A DNA stretch of 64,000 nt from the NCBI RefSeq assembly GCF_014196335.1, contig NZ_JACIDM010000001.1, forward strand, positions 1,116,001-1,180,000, in the 5' to 3' direction. How positions within the stretch are numbered: position 1 is the first letter of the stretch; each line of letters begins with the position of its first letter. The stretch is from Brevundimonas lenta. GTDB lineage: Bacteria > Pseudomonadota > Alphaproteobacteria > Caulobacterales > Caulobacteraceae. The notes below the pieces were generated by a model, which saw only the letters and a list, made by a program, of their open reading frames with translations, was not told the origin of the DNA and made no database searches. This document shows positions 24,920 through 35,062 of this stretch, piece by piece. A program made the translations under genes and the position numbers.

Positions 24920-25414
24920 TCAGGCGTGGTATGGACCGTGCCGGTGGTGACCATTGGCGCCGTAGATCAGGTCGTGGCCTTCCTTGCTGTGACCCGCCAG
25001 ACGTCCGTAGACGTTGCCGAGCACGAGACCGAACACCGCGTGGGTGGCGACCATCCAGGCGAAGGTGCCGAAGCCCGCCTTCATGAAGAAGACGCCTACG
25101 CCCGCCATCGGAGCGACCGTCAGGCCCATGATGATGAAGGCGCCCACGGCGAACAGGATGCCCTTGGACTCCGCCGTGTCAGTCGGCAGCCGTGGACAGA
25201 GTACCGCGAATAGCGGTCCGAGCACCAACGTGCCTACGACGAGGTGGGCGATCCAGCCGACCGCGACATTGTCCGGCGACTGGAGGACGTAGGAGAGCAG
25301 CCGGGGGAAGCTGACCGCCCATGGGCCCAACACTACATTCGCCACCTCCAGGATCGAGACGGCGATCGTGGCCGCGAACCCGGCGGCCAAACCCATTTGT
25401 ACGCGTGACCTCAT
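24920..25414 (-). CDS. Four-helix membrane protein (DUF6789-like)
   Basis: The 164-residue protein has four predicted membrane spans (about 8-30, 50-75, 86-108 and 115-137). Small hydrophobic proteins of this build are grouped as DUF6789; their role is unknown. Notable is a histidine-rich C-terminus, GANGHHRHGPYHA, which could bind a metal ion. GEGIAHLVVGTLVLGPLFA-like segments suggest a channel-free structural membrane protein rather than a transporter, but this is guesswork. It converges on the atp terminator and is separated from gcvPB by a 180-bp gap on the other side. Confidence 0.7.
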   Translation of the reverse strand: MRSRVQMGLAAGFAATIAVSILEVANVVLGPWAVSFPRLLSYVLQSPDNVAVGWIAHLVVGTLVLGPLFAVLCPRLPTDTAESKGILFAVGAFIIMGLTVAPMAGVGVFFMKAGFGTFAWMVATHAVFGLVLGNVYGRLAGHSKEGHDLIYGANGHHRHGPYHA

Positions 25415-25595
25415 GACCTGTAGCGCCTCCCAAACGCTTCTTCTGGTTCTGATTACGCAAAACCAGCATACGCCTGTTGGGGGAGGTGGGGTTCACGATG
25501 CCGTGCTTCGCGGCTGCGAGAAGGCTGTCCCGTTTTCACACCGGAACACGGCCTCCCCCGTCGCCTGGGCGGCGCGGAGGAGGGCGCGCGTCGGT

Positions 25596-27179
25596 CTATT
25601 CCGCCGCGATGTTCGAACCTTCCGGGGCGGTCCAGCGCAGCACCGGCGAGCGGGCCGCGCGGGTCTCGTCCAGACGCCGCAGCGGCGCGTGGAACGGGGC
25701 GCCCTTGAAGCGGTCGACGTCCCCGGCCTTCGCGGCCTGGGCCAGCAGACGCATCGCCTCGATGAAGCGATCCAACTCCTGCTTCGACTCCGTCTCGGTC
25801 GGCTCGATCAGCATGGCCCCGTGGACGACCAGCGGGAAATACATGGTCATCGGGTGGAAGCCCTCGTCGATCATCGCCTTGGCGAAGTCGAGCGTGGTGA
25901 TCTCCGTGCCCTTCAGCCATTCGTCGTCGAACAGGGCCTCGTGCATGCACGGACCGTCCGGGAAGGCCGGGCTCATCAGGTCCGACAGGCGGGCCTTGAT
26001 GTAGTTGGCGTTCAGGACGGCGTCCTCGGCCACCTGGCGCAGGCCGTCCGAGCCGTGGCTCATCATGTAGCTGAGGGCGCGGACGTACATCCCCATCTGG
26101 CCCTGGAAGGCGCACAGGCGGCCGAAGGCCTGGGCGGCCTCGTCTTCCTCACGCTCGACCAGACGGTAGCCATTGGCGTCGTGCACGACCCACGGGGCCG
26201 GTGCGAAGGGAGCCAGGGCCTCCGACAGCACCACCGGACCCGCGCCCGGCCCGCCGCCGCCGTGCGGGGTCGAGAAGGTCTTGTGCAGGTTGATGTGCAT
26301 GGCGTCGACGCCCAGGTCGCCCGGGCGCACCCGGCCGACGATGGCGTTGAAGTTGGCGCCGTCGCAGTAGAAGTAGGCGCCCGCCGCGTGGGTCAGGCGG
26401 CTGATCTCGAGGATGTCGCGCTCGAACAGGCCGCAGGTGTTCGGATTGGTCACCATGATGGCGGCCACGTCCGGACCCAGCTTGGCGGCCAGGTCGGCCA
26501 CGTCGACGCGGCCATCGTCGGTCTGGGCGACCTCGACCACCGAATAGCCGACGAAGGCGGCGGTGGCCGGATTGGTGCCGTGGGCCGAGGTCGGGACCAG
26601 CACCTTGCGGCGCTGCTCGTGCTCGCCCTTGGCCTCATGCGCGGCGCGGATGGCCATCAGGCCGCACAGCTCGCCATGCGCTCCCGCCTTGGGCGACAGG
26701 GCCACGGCCGGCATGCCGGTCAGGGTCTTCAGCCAGTGGGCCAGCTGGTCCATCAGCTCCAGCGCGCCCTGCACGGTCGAGACCGGCTGCAGCGGGTGGA
26801 TGTCCGAGAAGCCCGGCAGGCGCGCCATCTTCTCGTTGAGGCGCGGGTTGTGCTTCATCGTGCACGACCCGAGCGGATAGATGGCCAGGTCGATGGCGTG
26901 GTTCTTCTGCGACAGGCGCACGTAGTGGCGCATGGTCTCGGGCTCCGACAGGCCGGGCAGGCCGATCGGATCCTTGCGCACCAGGTCGCCGAGGTCCGAA
27001 CCGTCGGTCTTCGGCTCCGGCAGATCGACGCCGGTCTTGCCCCAGCCGTCGCTCTCGAAGATCAGGTGTTCGTCCTGCAGCAGGCCGCGGCCGCCGGTCA
27101 GGGTGGGGTGCTTGTAGTCGTGGGTCGGCTGGTGCGGCGACGGGGCGGTCGGACGGCCGACGGAGTTCATGCTGCTCAT
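25596..27179 (-). CDS. gcvPB: Glycine dehydrogenase (decarboxylating) subunit 2
   Basis: GcvPB carries the pyridoxal-phosphate site of the two-subunit P protein, which decarboxylates glycine and passes the aminomethyl group to lipoylated GcvH. The 527-residue protein has PLGSCTMKHNPRLNEKMARL, the PLP Lys in MHINLHKTFSTPHGGGGPG, and GTNPATAAFVGY. I set the start at MSSMNSVGRP (27179), preceded by GGAGACGG, 14 bp after gcvPA. A longer in-frame extension upstream overlaps gcvPA and is not credible. It is the last gene of gcvT-gcvH-gcvPA-gcvPB. Confidence 0.97.
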   Translation of the reverse strand: MSSMNSVGRPTAPSPHQPTHDYKHPTLTGGRGLLQDEHLIFESDGWGKTGVDLPEPKTDGSDLGDLVRKDPIGLPGLSEPETMRHYVRLSQKNHAIDLAIYPLGSCTMKHNPRLNEKMARLPGFSDIHPLQPVSTVQGALELMDQLAHWLKTLTGMPAVALSPKAGAHGELCGLMAIRAAHEAKGEHEQRRKVLVPTSAHGTNPATAAFVGYSVVEVAQTDDGRVDVADLAAKLGPDVAAIMVTNPNTCGLFERDILEISRLTHAAGAYFYCDGANFNAIVGRVRPGDLGVDAMHINLHKTFSTPHGGGGPGAGPVVLSEALAPFAPAPWVVHDANGYRLVEREEDEAAQAFGRLCAFQGQMGMYVRALSYMMSHGSDGLRQVAEDAVLNANYIKARLSDLMSPAFPDGPCMHEALFDDEWLKGTEITTLDFAKAMIDEGFHPMTMYFPLVVHGAMLIEPTETESKQELDRFIEAMRLLAQAAKAGDVDRFKGAPFHAPLRRLDETRAARSPVLRWTAPEGSNIAAE

Positions 27180-27193
27180 TGGTCCGTCTCCGC

Positions 27194-28540
27194 TCAGGCC
27201 GCCAGAACCTTGCGGAGCGCGCCCGCAAGGAACTTGATGTCGTGATCCAGGGTGGTCTCGGTCGCCGCCACCAGCAGGACGTCGTCCATGCCCGCTTCCG
27301 GGGCCAGGCGGCTGTAGGGCACGCCCGCCAGCACGTGGTGGGCCGCCAGGGTGTCGACCACCTCGGCGGCGTTCTTCGGCAGCTTGATCGCGAACTCGTT
27401 GAAGAAGCGCGGGGTCAGCACTTCCACGCCCGGGATCGCCGCCAGGGCGTCGCGCGTGGCCAGGGCCTTCTCGTGGTTCAGCAGGGCCAGCTTGCGCAGC
27501 CCCGTCTCGCCCAGCAGGCTCATGTGGATGGTGAAGGCCAGGGTGCACAGACCCGAGTTGGTGCAGATGTTCGAGGTCGCCTTGTCGCGGCGGATGTGCT
27601 GCTCGCGGGTCGACAGGGTCAGCACGAAGCCGCGTTCGCCGTCGGCGTCGACGGTCTCGCCGGTCAGGCGGCCCGGCATCTGGCGGATCAGCTTTTCGCG
27701 GCAGGCGAACAGGCCGACGTAGGGTCCGCCGAAGTTCAGGGCGTTGCCGATCGACTGGCCCTCGGCGGCGACGATGTCGGCCCCCATTTCGCCCGGCGAC
27801 TTCAGCAGTCCCATCGACACGGCCTCGGTGACCACGACGATCAGCAGGGCGCCCGCGGCGTGGGCCGCCTCCGCGATCTTCGTCACGTCCGTGGCGGTGC
27901 CGAACACGTTCGGGGTCTGGACGACGACGCAGGCCGTGTCCTTGTCGATCGCGTCGATGACGGCGGCCTCGGCGTCGACCGCGGCGGCCAGGGCCTCTGT
28001 CTCGACGCCGACCGCGTGCACCACGGTCTCGGTGGCGCGGACGTAGTGCGGGTGCACCCCGCCCGAGATCACCGCCTTGTTGCGGCGGGTCACGCGGGTG
28101 GCCATCAGCACGCCCTCGGCCATGGCGGTCGAGCCGTCATAGAGCGAGGCGTTGGCCACCGGCATGCCGGTCAGGTTCGCGACCTGGGTCTGGAACTCGT
28201 ACAGGTACTGCAGCGTGCCCTGGGCGATTTCCGGCTGGTAGGGCGTGTAGCTGGTCAGGAACTCCGACCGCTGGATCACGTGGTCCACCGTCGCCGGCAC
28301 GTGATGCTTGTAGGCGCCCGCGCCGCAGAAGAAGGGCACGGAGCCCGCTGCCGCGTTCTTGCCGGCCATGGCCGACAGGGCGCGCTCCACCTCCAGCTCG
28401 CCTGCTACGCGGGGCAGGTCGACGAAGCCTTCGCGGCGCGCCGCTTCGGGAACGTCCACAAACAGATCGTCAATCGACTTGGCGCCGATGGCCGTCAGCA
28501 TGGCGGCGCGGTCGTCGGGGGTCAGCGGGAGGTAGCGCAT
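27194..28540 (-). CDS. gcvPA: Glycine dehydrogenase (decarboxylating) subunit 1
   Basis: GcvPA is the N-terminal half of the glycine cleavage P protein and dimerises with GcvPB. The 448-residue length is typical. Family stretches are [34 protein letters not shown] and [40 protein letters not shown] lies near the C-terminal part (the free Cys motif of GcvPA). It lies 28 bp after gcvH and 14 bp before gcvPB. As split P proteins normally do, the two genes are adjacent and co-transcribed under the upstream glycine riboswitch. Confidence 0.97.
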   Translation of the reverse strand: MRYLPLTPDDRAAMLTAIGAKSIDDLFVDVPEAARREGFVDLPRVAGELEVERALSAMAGKNAAAGSVPFFCGAGAYKHHVPATVDHVIQRSEFLTSYTPYQPEIAQGTLQYLYEFQTQVANLTGMPVANASLYDGSTAMAEGVLMATRVTRRNKAVISGGVHPHYVRATETVVHAVGVETEALAAAVDAEAAVIDAIDKDTACVVVQTPNVFGTATDVTKIAEAAHAAGALLIVVVTEAVSMGLLKSPGEMGADIVAAEGQSIGNALNFGGPYVGLFACREKLIRQMPGRLTGETVDADGERGFVLTLSTREQHIRRDKATSNICTNSGLCTLAFTIHMSLLGETGLRKLALLNHEKALATRDALAAIPGVEVLTPRFFNEFAIKLPKNAAEVVDTLAAHHVLAGVPYSRLAPEAGMDDVLLVAATETTLDHDIKFLAGALRKVLAA

Positions 28541-28568
28541 GGCAGGGGAGGTCCGTGCGTAAGAGGGC

Positions 28569-28934
28569 TTACAGGGTGGCCAGGAAAGCGTCGTAGGCGG
28601 CGCGGTCCATCAGGGCGTCGAGCTGCGATGCGTCCGAGATCTTGATCTTGGCGAACCAGCCTTCGCCTTCCGGGTCGGCGTTGACGGTTTCCGGGGCGGA
28701 GGCGAGGGCGGCGTTGCCTTCGACCACTTCGCCCGACACGGGGGCGTAGACGTCCGAAGCCGCCTTCACGCTCTCGACGACGGCGAAGCTGTCGCCCTGG
28801 GCGACGGTCTTGCCGGCGTCCGGGGTCTCGACGAACACCACGTCGCCCAGGGCGTCGGCGGCGTGCTTGGAGATGCCGACGGTGGCGATGTCACCGTCGA
28901 GGCTGACCCACTCGTGATCCTTGGTGAACTTCAT
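28569..28934 (-). CDS. gcvH: Glycine cleavage system H protein
   Basis: GcvH carries the methylamine intermediate on a lipoyl arm between P, T and L proteins. The 121-residue product begins [15 protein letters not shown], has the lipoylated Lys at about residue 57 in [19 protein letters not shown], and ends with [19 protein letters not shown], all typical. Length and hydrophobic pattern are normal. It follows gcvT by 10 bp. No lipoate synthesis gene is in the window. Confidence 0.97.
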   Translation of the reverse strand: MKFTKDHEWVSLDGDIATVGISKHAADALGDVVFVETPDAGKTVAQGDSFAVVESVKAASDVYAPVSGEVVEGNAALASAPETVNADPEGEGWFAKIKISDASQLDALMDRAAYDAFLATL

Positions 28935-28944
28935 GGTCTGATCC

Positions 28945-30060
28945 TCAGGCCTTGGGTTTGCGGTAATAGCGTTGCGCCACGAACGGGGTGGCGATGACTT
29001 CGGCGGCGGCGGGCTTGCCGCGCACCACGACCTTCAGCTCTGTGCCCAGCCCGGCGAAGGCCGGCGGCACGTAGCCCATGGCGATGTTGCGGCCCAGGGT
29101 CGGCGACGGGCCGCCCGAGGTGACATTGCCGATGATGTTTCCGTCAGCGTCGGCGATCTCTGCGCCTTCGCGCGCCGGGGCGCCTTCCTTGACGCTCAGG
29201 CCGACGCGGATGCGCGACGGGCCGTCGGCCAGTTCCTTGAGCACGCGGTCGGCGCCGTTGAAGTCGGCGCGTTCCTTGCGCGACTTGGACAGGGCGAACG
29301 TAAGCGCGCCTTCGACCGGGCTGGTCGAGGCGTCGATGTCGTGGCCGTGCAGCGGCAGGCCGGCTTCCAGGCGCAGGCTGTCGCGGGCGCCCAGGCCGAT
29401 CGGCTTGACGCGGGCGTCCTGCAGCAGGGTGTTCCAGACGCGCTCGGCCTGGTCGGCCGGCACGGAGATCTCGTAGCCGTCCTCGCCGGTGTAGCCCGAG
29501 CGCGAGATGAAGCAGTCGCAGCCGAACAGCATCAGCCGGGCGCATTCCATGAAGCCCATCTCGGCCAGCAGCGGCTCGTGCTGGGCCATGACCTCGGCGG
29601 CTTCCGGCCCCTGGATGGCCAGCAGGGCGCGGTCGGCCAGGATGGTCAGTTTGGCGTCGCCGGCCAGATTGGCCTGCAGGAAGGCGAAGTCGGCGTCCTT
29701 GTTGCCGGCGTTGACCACCACATAGAGGCCGTCATGGTCGGGCTTGCCGGCCATCAGGTCGTCCATGATGCCGCCCTCGGCGTTCAGCAGCAGCGAATAC
29801 TTCTGCTTGCCGGTCTTCAGGATCTCATAGTCGCCGGGCACGAAGCGCTCGAACTGGGCGATGGCGTCGTCGCCGGTGATCTTGCACTGGCCCATGTGGG
29901 AGACGTCGAACAGGCCGGCGTGCTCGCGGGTCCAGCGATGCTCGGCCAGCACGCCTTCGTACTGCACCGGCATGTCATAGCCGCCGAACCCGACCATGCG
30001 GGCGCCGGCGGCGCGATGCGCGGCGTTGAGGGGCGTGGTCTTCAGGGTTTCGTCGGTCAT
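28945..30060 (-). CDS. gcvT: Glycine cleavage system aminomethyltransferase
   Basis: GcvT transfers the aminomethyl carbon to tetrahydrofolate and releases ammonia. The 371-residue protein has [28 protein letters not shown] (conserved Asp of the folate-binding region), [14 protein letters not shown], and [21 protein letters not shown]. All fit T protein rather than the related sarcosine or YgfZ proteins. It is the first gene after the glycine riboswitch, whose 3' end lies about 55 bp upstream of the ATG. When glycine is abundant the riboswitch should raise expression of the whole operon. Confidence 0.97.
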   Translation of the reverse strand: MTDETLKTTPLNAAHRAAGARMVGFGGYDMPVQYEGVLAEHRWTREHAGLFDVSHMGQCKITGDDAIAQFERFVPGDYEILKTGKQKYSLLLNAEGGIMDDLMAGKPDHDGLYVVVNAGNKDADFAFLQANLAGDAKLTILADRALLAIQGPEAAEVMAQHEPLLAEMGFMECARLMLFGCDCFISRSGYTGEDGYEISVPADQAERVWNTLLQDARVKPIGLGARDSLRLEAGLPLHGHDIDASTSPVEGALTFALSKSRKERADFNGADRVLKELADGPSRIRVGLSVKEGAPAREGAEIADADGNIIGNVTSGGPSPTLGRNIAMGYVPPAFAGLGTELKVVVRGKPAAAEVIATPFVAQRYYRKPKA

Positions 30061-30112
30061 CTCAGACTCTCGCGGTCGCGTGTTGCAGCGGAAGCTCCGC
30101 CGTCGTCGCGCC

Positions 30113-30295
30113 CCCGCTGTCCTGAAGCCTGAGAGATTCCGGCCTTTCGACCTTGCTCCGTCGGCGCGCCCTGCGGGGCGACTTTCCAGCGTCCGAATGT
30201 CCTCGCGGTCCGTTTGCCTGAGCGTTTCCGGGGCGGTTGCGCCTTCGGCTCCGGATCCTCCGAAGAGGCTCCGATCTCTCCCGCGAGAGCGCCGG
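30113..30295 (-). promoter_or_regulatory. Tandem glycine riboswitch upstream of gcvT
   Basis: Read on the minus strand, two consecutive aptamers are recognisable. The first contains GCGGGAGAGATC, GCCGAAGGCGCAACC and GGAAACGCTCAGGCAAACGG. The second contains GCTGGAAAGTCGCC, GCCGACGGAGCAAGG and GGAATCTCTCAGGCTTCAGG. These are the conserved CGAAGG-type and CTCAGG-type elements of the gcvT RNA family, in the usual tandem arrangement. It lies directly before gcvT. Exact boundaries are approximate. Confidence 0.9.
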
Positions 30296-30322
30296 GACCT
30301 AGGCCCCGACTCCGCCGTGGAG

Positions 30323-31336
30323 TCAAGCGTGGGCGGCGGCCCAGGCGTCCACTTCGGCGATCCGGGCGGCCTTTTCGGTCGGCGAAAGGAATGACCCCTC
30401 GAAGCTGTTGATCGCCATCTGCGTGACCTGCTCGCGGGTCAGGCCCACGGCCTCGGCCAGGCGGCGATAGTTGTCGTTCACATAGCCGCCGAAATAGGCC
30501 GGGTCGTCCGAGTTCAGGGTCACATGGATGCCCCGGCGCAGCATCTCGGGCACCGGGTGATCCTTCAGGTCCTTGACCACGCAGAGCTTCAGGTTCGACA
30601 GCGGGCAGACGGTCAGGGTCATCTGCGACGCCGCCAGCCGCTTGATCAGGGCCTCGTCCTCCATCGAGCGGTTGCCGTGGTCCATGCGGTCGATGTGCAG
30701 CAGGTCCAACGCCTCATAGACATACTCCGGCGGGCCTTCCTCACCGGCGTGGGCGACGCGCTTCAACCCCAGTTCGCCGGCGCGGGCGAACACCCGTTCG
30801 AACTTCGACGGCGGATGGCCGACCTCGGACGAGTCCAGTCCCACGCCCGCGATCTTGCCCAGCCACGGCTCGGCCTGATGCAGGGTCTCGAAGGCGGCGT
30901 GCTCGTCGAGATGCCGCAGGAAGCACAGGATCAGCTTTGAGGTGACGCCCAGTTCGGTCTCCGCCCGCTTCATCCCGGCCAGCAGGCCCTCGGCCACCAC
31001 GCCGAACGGGATGCCCCGGTCGGTATGCGTCTGCGGGTCGAAGAAGATCTCGGCGTGCCGGACGTTGTCCGCCGCCGCGCGCCGGAAATAGGCCATGGCC
31101 AGGTCGTGGAAGTCCGCCTCGGTCTGCAGCACGTTGGCCCCGGCGTAATAGATGTCCAGGAAGTCCTGCAGGTTCGAGAAGTCGTAGGCCGCACGCACCG
31201 CCTCGACGCTGTCGAAGGGAATGGACACGCCGTTGCGCTGGGCCAGTTCGAACATCAGCTCGGGCTCGAGGCTGCCCTCGATGTGCAGGTGCAGCTCCGC
31301 CTTGGGCAGGCCGGCGATGTAGGCGTCCAGCGACAT
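30323..31336 (-). CDS. Adenine deaminase of the adenosine-deaminase superfamily
   Basis: The 337-residue protein is an adenosine-deaminase-fold hydrolase with metal-binding HLHIEG near residue 17, the conserved His in RVAHAGEEG, and the metal Asp in TLNSDDPAYFG. GVGLDSSEVGHPPSKF is the signature of the subgroup that acts on adenine (with fungal Aah1 and Pseudomonas PA0148), where adenosine deaminases have a different motif. I therefore favour adenine deaminase (adenine to hypoxanthine), though adenosine cannot be excluded. It starts at 31336, with the argS stop 36 bp upstream, and ends near the riboswitch of the glycine operon. Confidence 0.88.
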   Translation of the reverse strand: MSLDAYIAGLPKAELHLHIEGSLEPELMFELAQRNGVSIPFDSVEAVRAAYDFSNLQDFLDIYYAGANVLQTEADFHDLAMAYFRRAAADNVRHAEIFFDPQTHTDRGIPFGVVAEGLLAGMKRAETELGVTSKLILCFLRHLDEHAAFETLHQAEPWLGKIAGVGLDSSEVGHPPSKFERVFARAGELGLKRVAHAGEEGPPEYVYEALDLLHIDRMDHGNRSMEDEALIKRLAASQMTLTVCPLSNLKLCVVKDLKDHPVPEMLRRGIHVTLNSDDPAYFGGYVNDNYRRLAEAVGLTREQVTQMAINSFEGSFLSPTEKAARIAEVDAWAAAHA

Positions 31337-31372
31337 GTTCGATCGTCCCCGTGTTCAGGGCCGGAGCTTAAC

Positions 31373-33175
31373 CTACATCCGCTCCGGTGTGTCGATTCCC
31401 AGCAGGCGCAGGGCGGTCTCCAGCTGATCCAGCGCCGCTTTTGACAGCGCCAGCCGCGAACCCTTCGTCGCCTCGTCCGGGGCGATCAGCACCGGGCAGG
31501 CGGCGTAGAATTTCGAGAACGACTGGGCCAGGCGGTAGGCGTGCTCGGCCACCACGTGCGGCATCTTCTTGTCGTAGGCCTCGGCAACGGCCTGCGAGAA
31601 GGCGTCCAGCGTCAGGGCCAGGTCGCGTTCGGCCGGCTCGGCGATGACCACGGGGGCGAAGTCGGCGCCCTGGTCCGCGGCCTTGCGCAGCAAGGATTTG
31701 ATCCGCACCGCCTGGTACAGCAGGTAGGGGCCGGTCTTGCCCTCGAAGCTCATGAAGCGGTCGAGGTCGAAGATGTAGCTGGTGGTCCGGGCGTTCGACA
31801 GATCAGCGAACTTCAGCGCCGCGACGGCGACCTTGCGGGCGATGTCCTCGAACTCGGCCTCGGGCAGGGCCTCGCCCAGCTTGGCCTCATGCAGGCGCTC
31901 GCGCGCCTTGTCGGTGGCCTGGCTGATCAGGTCGTGCAGCTTCAGCACGCCGCCCGCGCGGGTCTTGAAAGGCTTGCCGTCCGGGCCGTTCATGGTGCCG
32001 AAGCCGAGGTGGTCCAGCTGGCCCTCGGCGGCGTAGCCGGCCAGATAGGCGCCGCGGAACACCTGTTCGAAATGCTCGGCCTGACGCTCGTCGACGACAT
32101 AGAGGACGAGGTCGAAATCCTGGTCGCGGCGGCGCTGCTTGATCGTGGCCAGGTCGGTCGTGCCGTACATGGCCGAGCCTTCCGACGAGATGACCAGCAG
32201 CGGCGGCGGGCTGGGGGCCTCGATCACCGAGCCGTCGGCCAGCTTCTTCTTGCGGGTCTCGCCCGGCCTGGCGACGTGCACCACCTGGGCGCCGGCGTCC
32301 TCGACCAGAAGGCCCTTGGCCTTCAGCTCCTCGACCATGCCCGGGATCAGGGGATCCGCGTCGGATTCGCCGTTCCACAGGTCGAAGGTCACGCCCAGGG
32401 CGGTGAACTCGCGCTGCAACGCCTTCATCGAGACGTCGTGCATATGCTTCCACAGCGCGCGGTAGCCCGGGCGGCCGCCCTGCAGCTCGGCCGTCGCCTT
32501 CCGGGCGCGGTCGCGGAAGGCGGCGTCTTCCTTGGCCTTGGCGGCGGCGGCCGGATAGAGGCGCTCGAGGTCTTCCAGCGCGACCGGGCTCTCGGCCGGG
32601 AAGGGGCCGTCGCCCTCGACCATGAAGGCGTCGGCTTGGCCCTCATCGCCCACGGCGGTGATCAGCAGGCCCATCTGGAAGCCCCAGTCGCCGAAGTGGG
32701 CGTCGCCCCAGACCTGGTCGCCGCGGAAGCGGTACAGGCGCTTCAGGCTCTCGCCGATGATCGACGAGCGCAGGTGGCCGACGTGCATCGGCTTGGCCAC
32801 GTTCGGGCCGGCGTAGTCGATGACCACCTTGCGCGGCGCTGCCACCAGGGCGGCGCCCGAGTGGTCGGCGTCGGCGGCGACCTCGGCGGCGCGCGCGGCC
32901 AGGGCGGCGTCGGCGACCTTCAGATTGATGAAGCCCGGGCCGGCGATCTCGACCGAGGCCAGACGCGGATCACCTTCGAGCCGGGCGGCGATCTTCGCGG
33001 CCAGTTCGCGCGGATTCGCCTTCAGCGCCTTGGCGGCGGCCAGGGCTCCGTTCGACTGGAAGTCGGCCAGGTCGGGCCGGTCGGATGCCGTGACGCGCGC
33101 AAGCGACGCGTCCACGCCTTCGGCGGCGAAGGCGGCCCCGACCGCTTCGCCCAGTTCCGTTCTCAGATCGGTCAT
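31373..33175 (-). CDS. argS: Arginyl-tRNA synthetase
   Basis: ArgRS charges tRNA-Arg. The 600-residue class Ia enzyme has the HIGH-type motif in [17 protein letters not shown] and the loop at [14 protein letters not shown]. It ends in the anticodon-binding domain ([15 protein letters not shown]). The KMSK region is modified, as usual in ArgRS ([10 protein letters not shown]). Length and order are normal. The ATG overlaps the stop codon of the upstream secreted protein gene (33175), so translation is coupled to that gene. It precedes the adenine deaminase gene. Confidence 0.96.
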   Translation of the reverse strand: MTDLRTELGEAVGAAFAAEGVDASLARVTASDRPDLADFQSNGALAAAKALKANPRELAAKIAARLEGDPRLASVEIAGPGFINLKVADAALAARAAEVAADADHSGAALVAAPRKVVIDYAGPNVAKPMHVGHLRSSIIGESLKRLYRFRGDQVWGDAHFGDWGFQMGLLITAVGDEGQADAFMVEGDGPFPAESPVALEDLERLYPAAAAKAKEDAAFRDRARKATAELQGGRPGYRALWKHMHDVSMKALQREFTALGVTFDLWNGESDADPLIPGMVEELKAKGLLVEDAGAQVVHVARPGETRKKKLADGSVIEAPSPPPLLVISSEGSAMYGTTDLATIKQRRRDQDFDLVLYVVDERQAEHFEQVFRGAYLAGYAAEGQLDHLGFGTMNGPDGKPFKTRAGGVLKLHDLISQATDKARERLHEAKLGEALPEAEFEDIARKVAVAALKFADLSNARTTSYIFDLDRFMSFEGKTGPYLLYQAVRIKSLLRKAADQGADFAPVVIAEPAERDLALTLDAFSQAVAEAYDKKMPHVVAEHAYRLAQSFSKFYAACPVLIAPDEATKGSRLALSKAALDQLETALRLLGIDTPERM

Positions 33176-33870
33176 TACTGGGCCGGCGGCTGGGTGGTGG
33201 GCTGTTGCGCGCCCGCGTTGACGCGGAAGCGGCTGCCCGAACGGTTGAACTCGGCCATGGCCGGGGTCACGTCGAAGCCGACCAGGATTTCAAAATTGTC
33301 GCCGCTGGTGGTGGCGTCGGCGCGCGGGATCACGATGCGCTGCTCCTGGGTGACCGTCGCAGTCTGGGCGCCGTTCTCGAAGGTCACCGGCAGGTCGAAA
33401 TAGACCTTGTCGAGAACCGCGCGGTTCCGCTCGGTGACGGCGACCCAGTAGCGGTAGGTGTGCTGGTCGCCCTGCGCCTGCGGCCCGCGGCCCAGGTTGA
33501 AGAGCAGACGGGTCTCGACGGTGATCGGCTCGTCGAACTGATAGCCGCAATCCGAGCTCAGGCCTTCGATCTCGCCGGTGAAGCCGACGTTGGAGGCCGT
33601 GACCCGATCGCCGGTCAGTTCGACATAGCGGGCGGCGTCGTAGAGAATCTTCACATAGGGGCAGGGGCCGGCGGCGGCGCGGCGGCGCAGCGGCGCGATG
33701 CGCGGTGCGGCCGGAGCCTGCTGCTGGTCGGCGGTCGCCTGTCCGGGCTGCTGCTGCTGCCCCGGCCGGCCGGTCGGATAGGCCTGTGCGCTGGCCGTGG
33801 AGGCAATGCCGACCGACAGGGTGGCGGCGACCAGAGCCGAAGCCAGGGAAACCTTGAGGACGCGACGCAT
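33175..33870 (-). CDS. Uncharacterised secreted protein upstream of argS
   Basis: No family is recognised. The precursor of about 231 residues has a signal peptide ([22 protein letters not shown] with a following ASA-Q site), then a Gln/Pro/Ala-rich linker to residue 60. A globular domain with two cysteines follows ([19 protein letters not shown] and [11 protein letters not shown]), then beta-rich stretches ([21 protein letters not shown]). It resembles secreted domains of unknown function in Caulobacteraceae. I use ATG 33870; a TTG at 33873 adds one codon. Its stop overlaps the argS start, an unusual pairing for a secreted protein. Confidence 0.65.
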   Translation of the reverse strand: MRRVLKVSLASALVAATLSVGIASTASAQAYPTGRPGQQQQPGQATADQQQAPAAPRIAPLRRRAAAGPCPYVKILYDAARYVELTGDRVTASNVGFTGEIEGLSSDCGYQFDEPITVETRLLFNLGRGPQAQGDQHTYRYWVAVTERNRAVLDKVYFDLPVTFENGAQTATVTQEQRIVIPRADATTSGDNFEILVGFDVTPAMAEFNRSGSRFRVNAGAQQPTTQPPAQ

Positions 33871-34017
33871 CAAATGCTCTTCCGGAAACGAGGAGGCGGC
33901 GACAGCCCGACGCCGTCAGCACGCTTGCCGCTGATAGCGGCTAAACGGAGGCGCGGCAAACCCGCGCGAGAGGAAACGACGGTGGCGGCGCGGGCTCGGG
34001 GCGACTAGGTTTGCAGC

Positions 34018-34989
34018 ATGACTGTCCACCAGCCGATCCGACCGGCCGAAAAGCGTCCGCTGACCGTACGACTCGCCACCCCGCGCGGGTTCTGCGCCGG
34101 CGTCGATCGCGCCATCCAGATCGTCGAGCGCGCGCTCGAGAAGTTCGGCGCGCCCGTCTATGTGCGCCATGAGATCGTGCATAACCGGCACGTGGTCGAT
34201 CGCCTGAAGTCGATGGGCGCGGTGTTCGTCAAGGAACTGGACGACTGCCCGGACGACCGCCCGGTGGTCTTCTCGGCGCACGGCGTGCCGAAGTCGGTGC
34301 CGGCGACGGCCCGGGCGCGCGAGATGCTGTTCCTCGACGCCACCTGCCCGCTGGTGTCAAAGGTTCACGTCGAGGCCGAGCGGCATCACGCCGCCGGTCG
34401 CCACATCATCCTGATCGGCCATGCCGGCCACCCCGAGGTCGTGGGCACCATGGGTCAGCTGCCGGCCGATGCGATCTCGCTGGTCGAGACGGTCGAGGAC
34501 GCCGAGGCCTTCCAGCGCCCGGGCGAGGCGCCGCTGGCCTATGCGACCCAGACCACCCTGTCGGTCGACGACACCGCCGAGATTCTCGCCACCCTGAAGC
34601 GGCGGTTCCCCGAGCTGCCTGACCCGCACAAGGAAGACATCTGTTACGCCACCACCAACCGACAGGAAGCGGTCAAGCGGCTGGGCGCGGTGAGCGAGCT
34701 GGTTCTGGTCATCGGTTCGAAGAACTCGTCCAACTCCGCCCGGCTGGTCGAGGTGGCGCTGCGGGCCGGCGCCCGTGACGCCCGGCTGGTGGATGACGCC
34801 GGCCATGTCGACTGGAGCTGGCTGGACGGCGTCTCGACCCTCGGCATCACCGCCGGCGCCTCCGCCCCCGAGCGGCTGATCGAGGACCTGGTCCAGGCGG
34901 TTTGCGACCGCTTCGACGCCCAGGTGGTCGAGGATGACGGTGAGCGGGAGACCGTGACCTTCAAGCTGCCGCGGGTGCTTACCGCCTGA
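34018..34989 (+). CDS. ispH: 4-hydroxy-3-methylbut-2-enyl diphosphate reductase
   Basis: IspH (LytB) is the last MEP pathway enzyme, making IPP and DMAPP with a 4Fe-4S cluster. The 323-residue protein shows the three cluster cysteines: [15 protein letters not shown] (near 24), [11 protein letters not shown] (near 110) and [14 protein letters not shown] (near 208). Other family stretches are [15 protein letters not shown] and [11 protein letters not shown]. It is monocistronic here, divergent from the secreted protein gene at 33870 across a 147-bp gap. It acts downstream of the Dxs encoded at 18.7 kb, completing precursor supply for IspA. Confidence 0.97.
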   Translation: MTVHQPIRPAEKRPLTVRLATPRGFCAGVDRAIQIVERALEKFGAPVYVRHEIVHNRHVVDRLKSMGAVFVKELDDCPDDRPVVFSAHGVPKSVPATARAREMLFLDATCPLVSKVHVEAERHHAAGRHIILIGHAGHPEVVGTMGQLPADAISLVETVEDAEAFQRPGEAPLAYATQTTLSVDDTAEILATLKRRFPELPDPHKEDICYATTNRQEAVKRLGAVSELVLVIGSKNSSNSARLVEVALRAGARDARLVDDAGHVDWSWLDGVSTLGITAGASAPERLIEDLVQAVCDRFDAQVVEDDGERETVTFKLPRVLTA

Positions 34990-35062
34990 CGGCGGGCCTT
35001 GCACAAGCGGAGCCTTTGCCGTTCGCTCGCGTTAATGCTGCGACCAGAACGGGAAGCTTCTC

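Noticed and set aside
25368..27245. 625-residue plus-strand ORF opposite gcvPB
   Set aside because: Antisense shadow of gcvPB, whose PLP site and length are beyond doubt.
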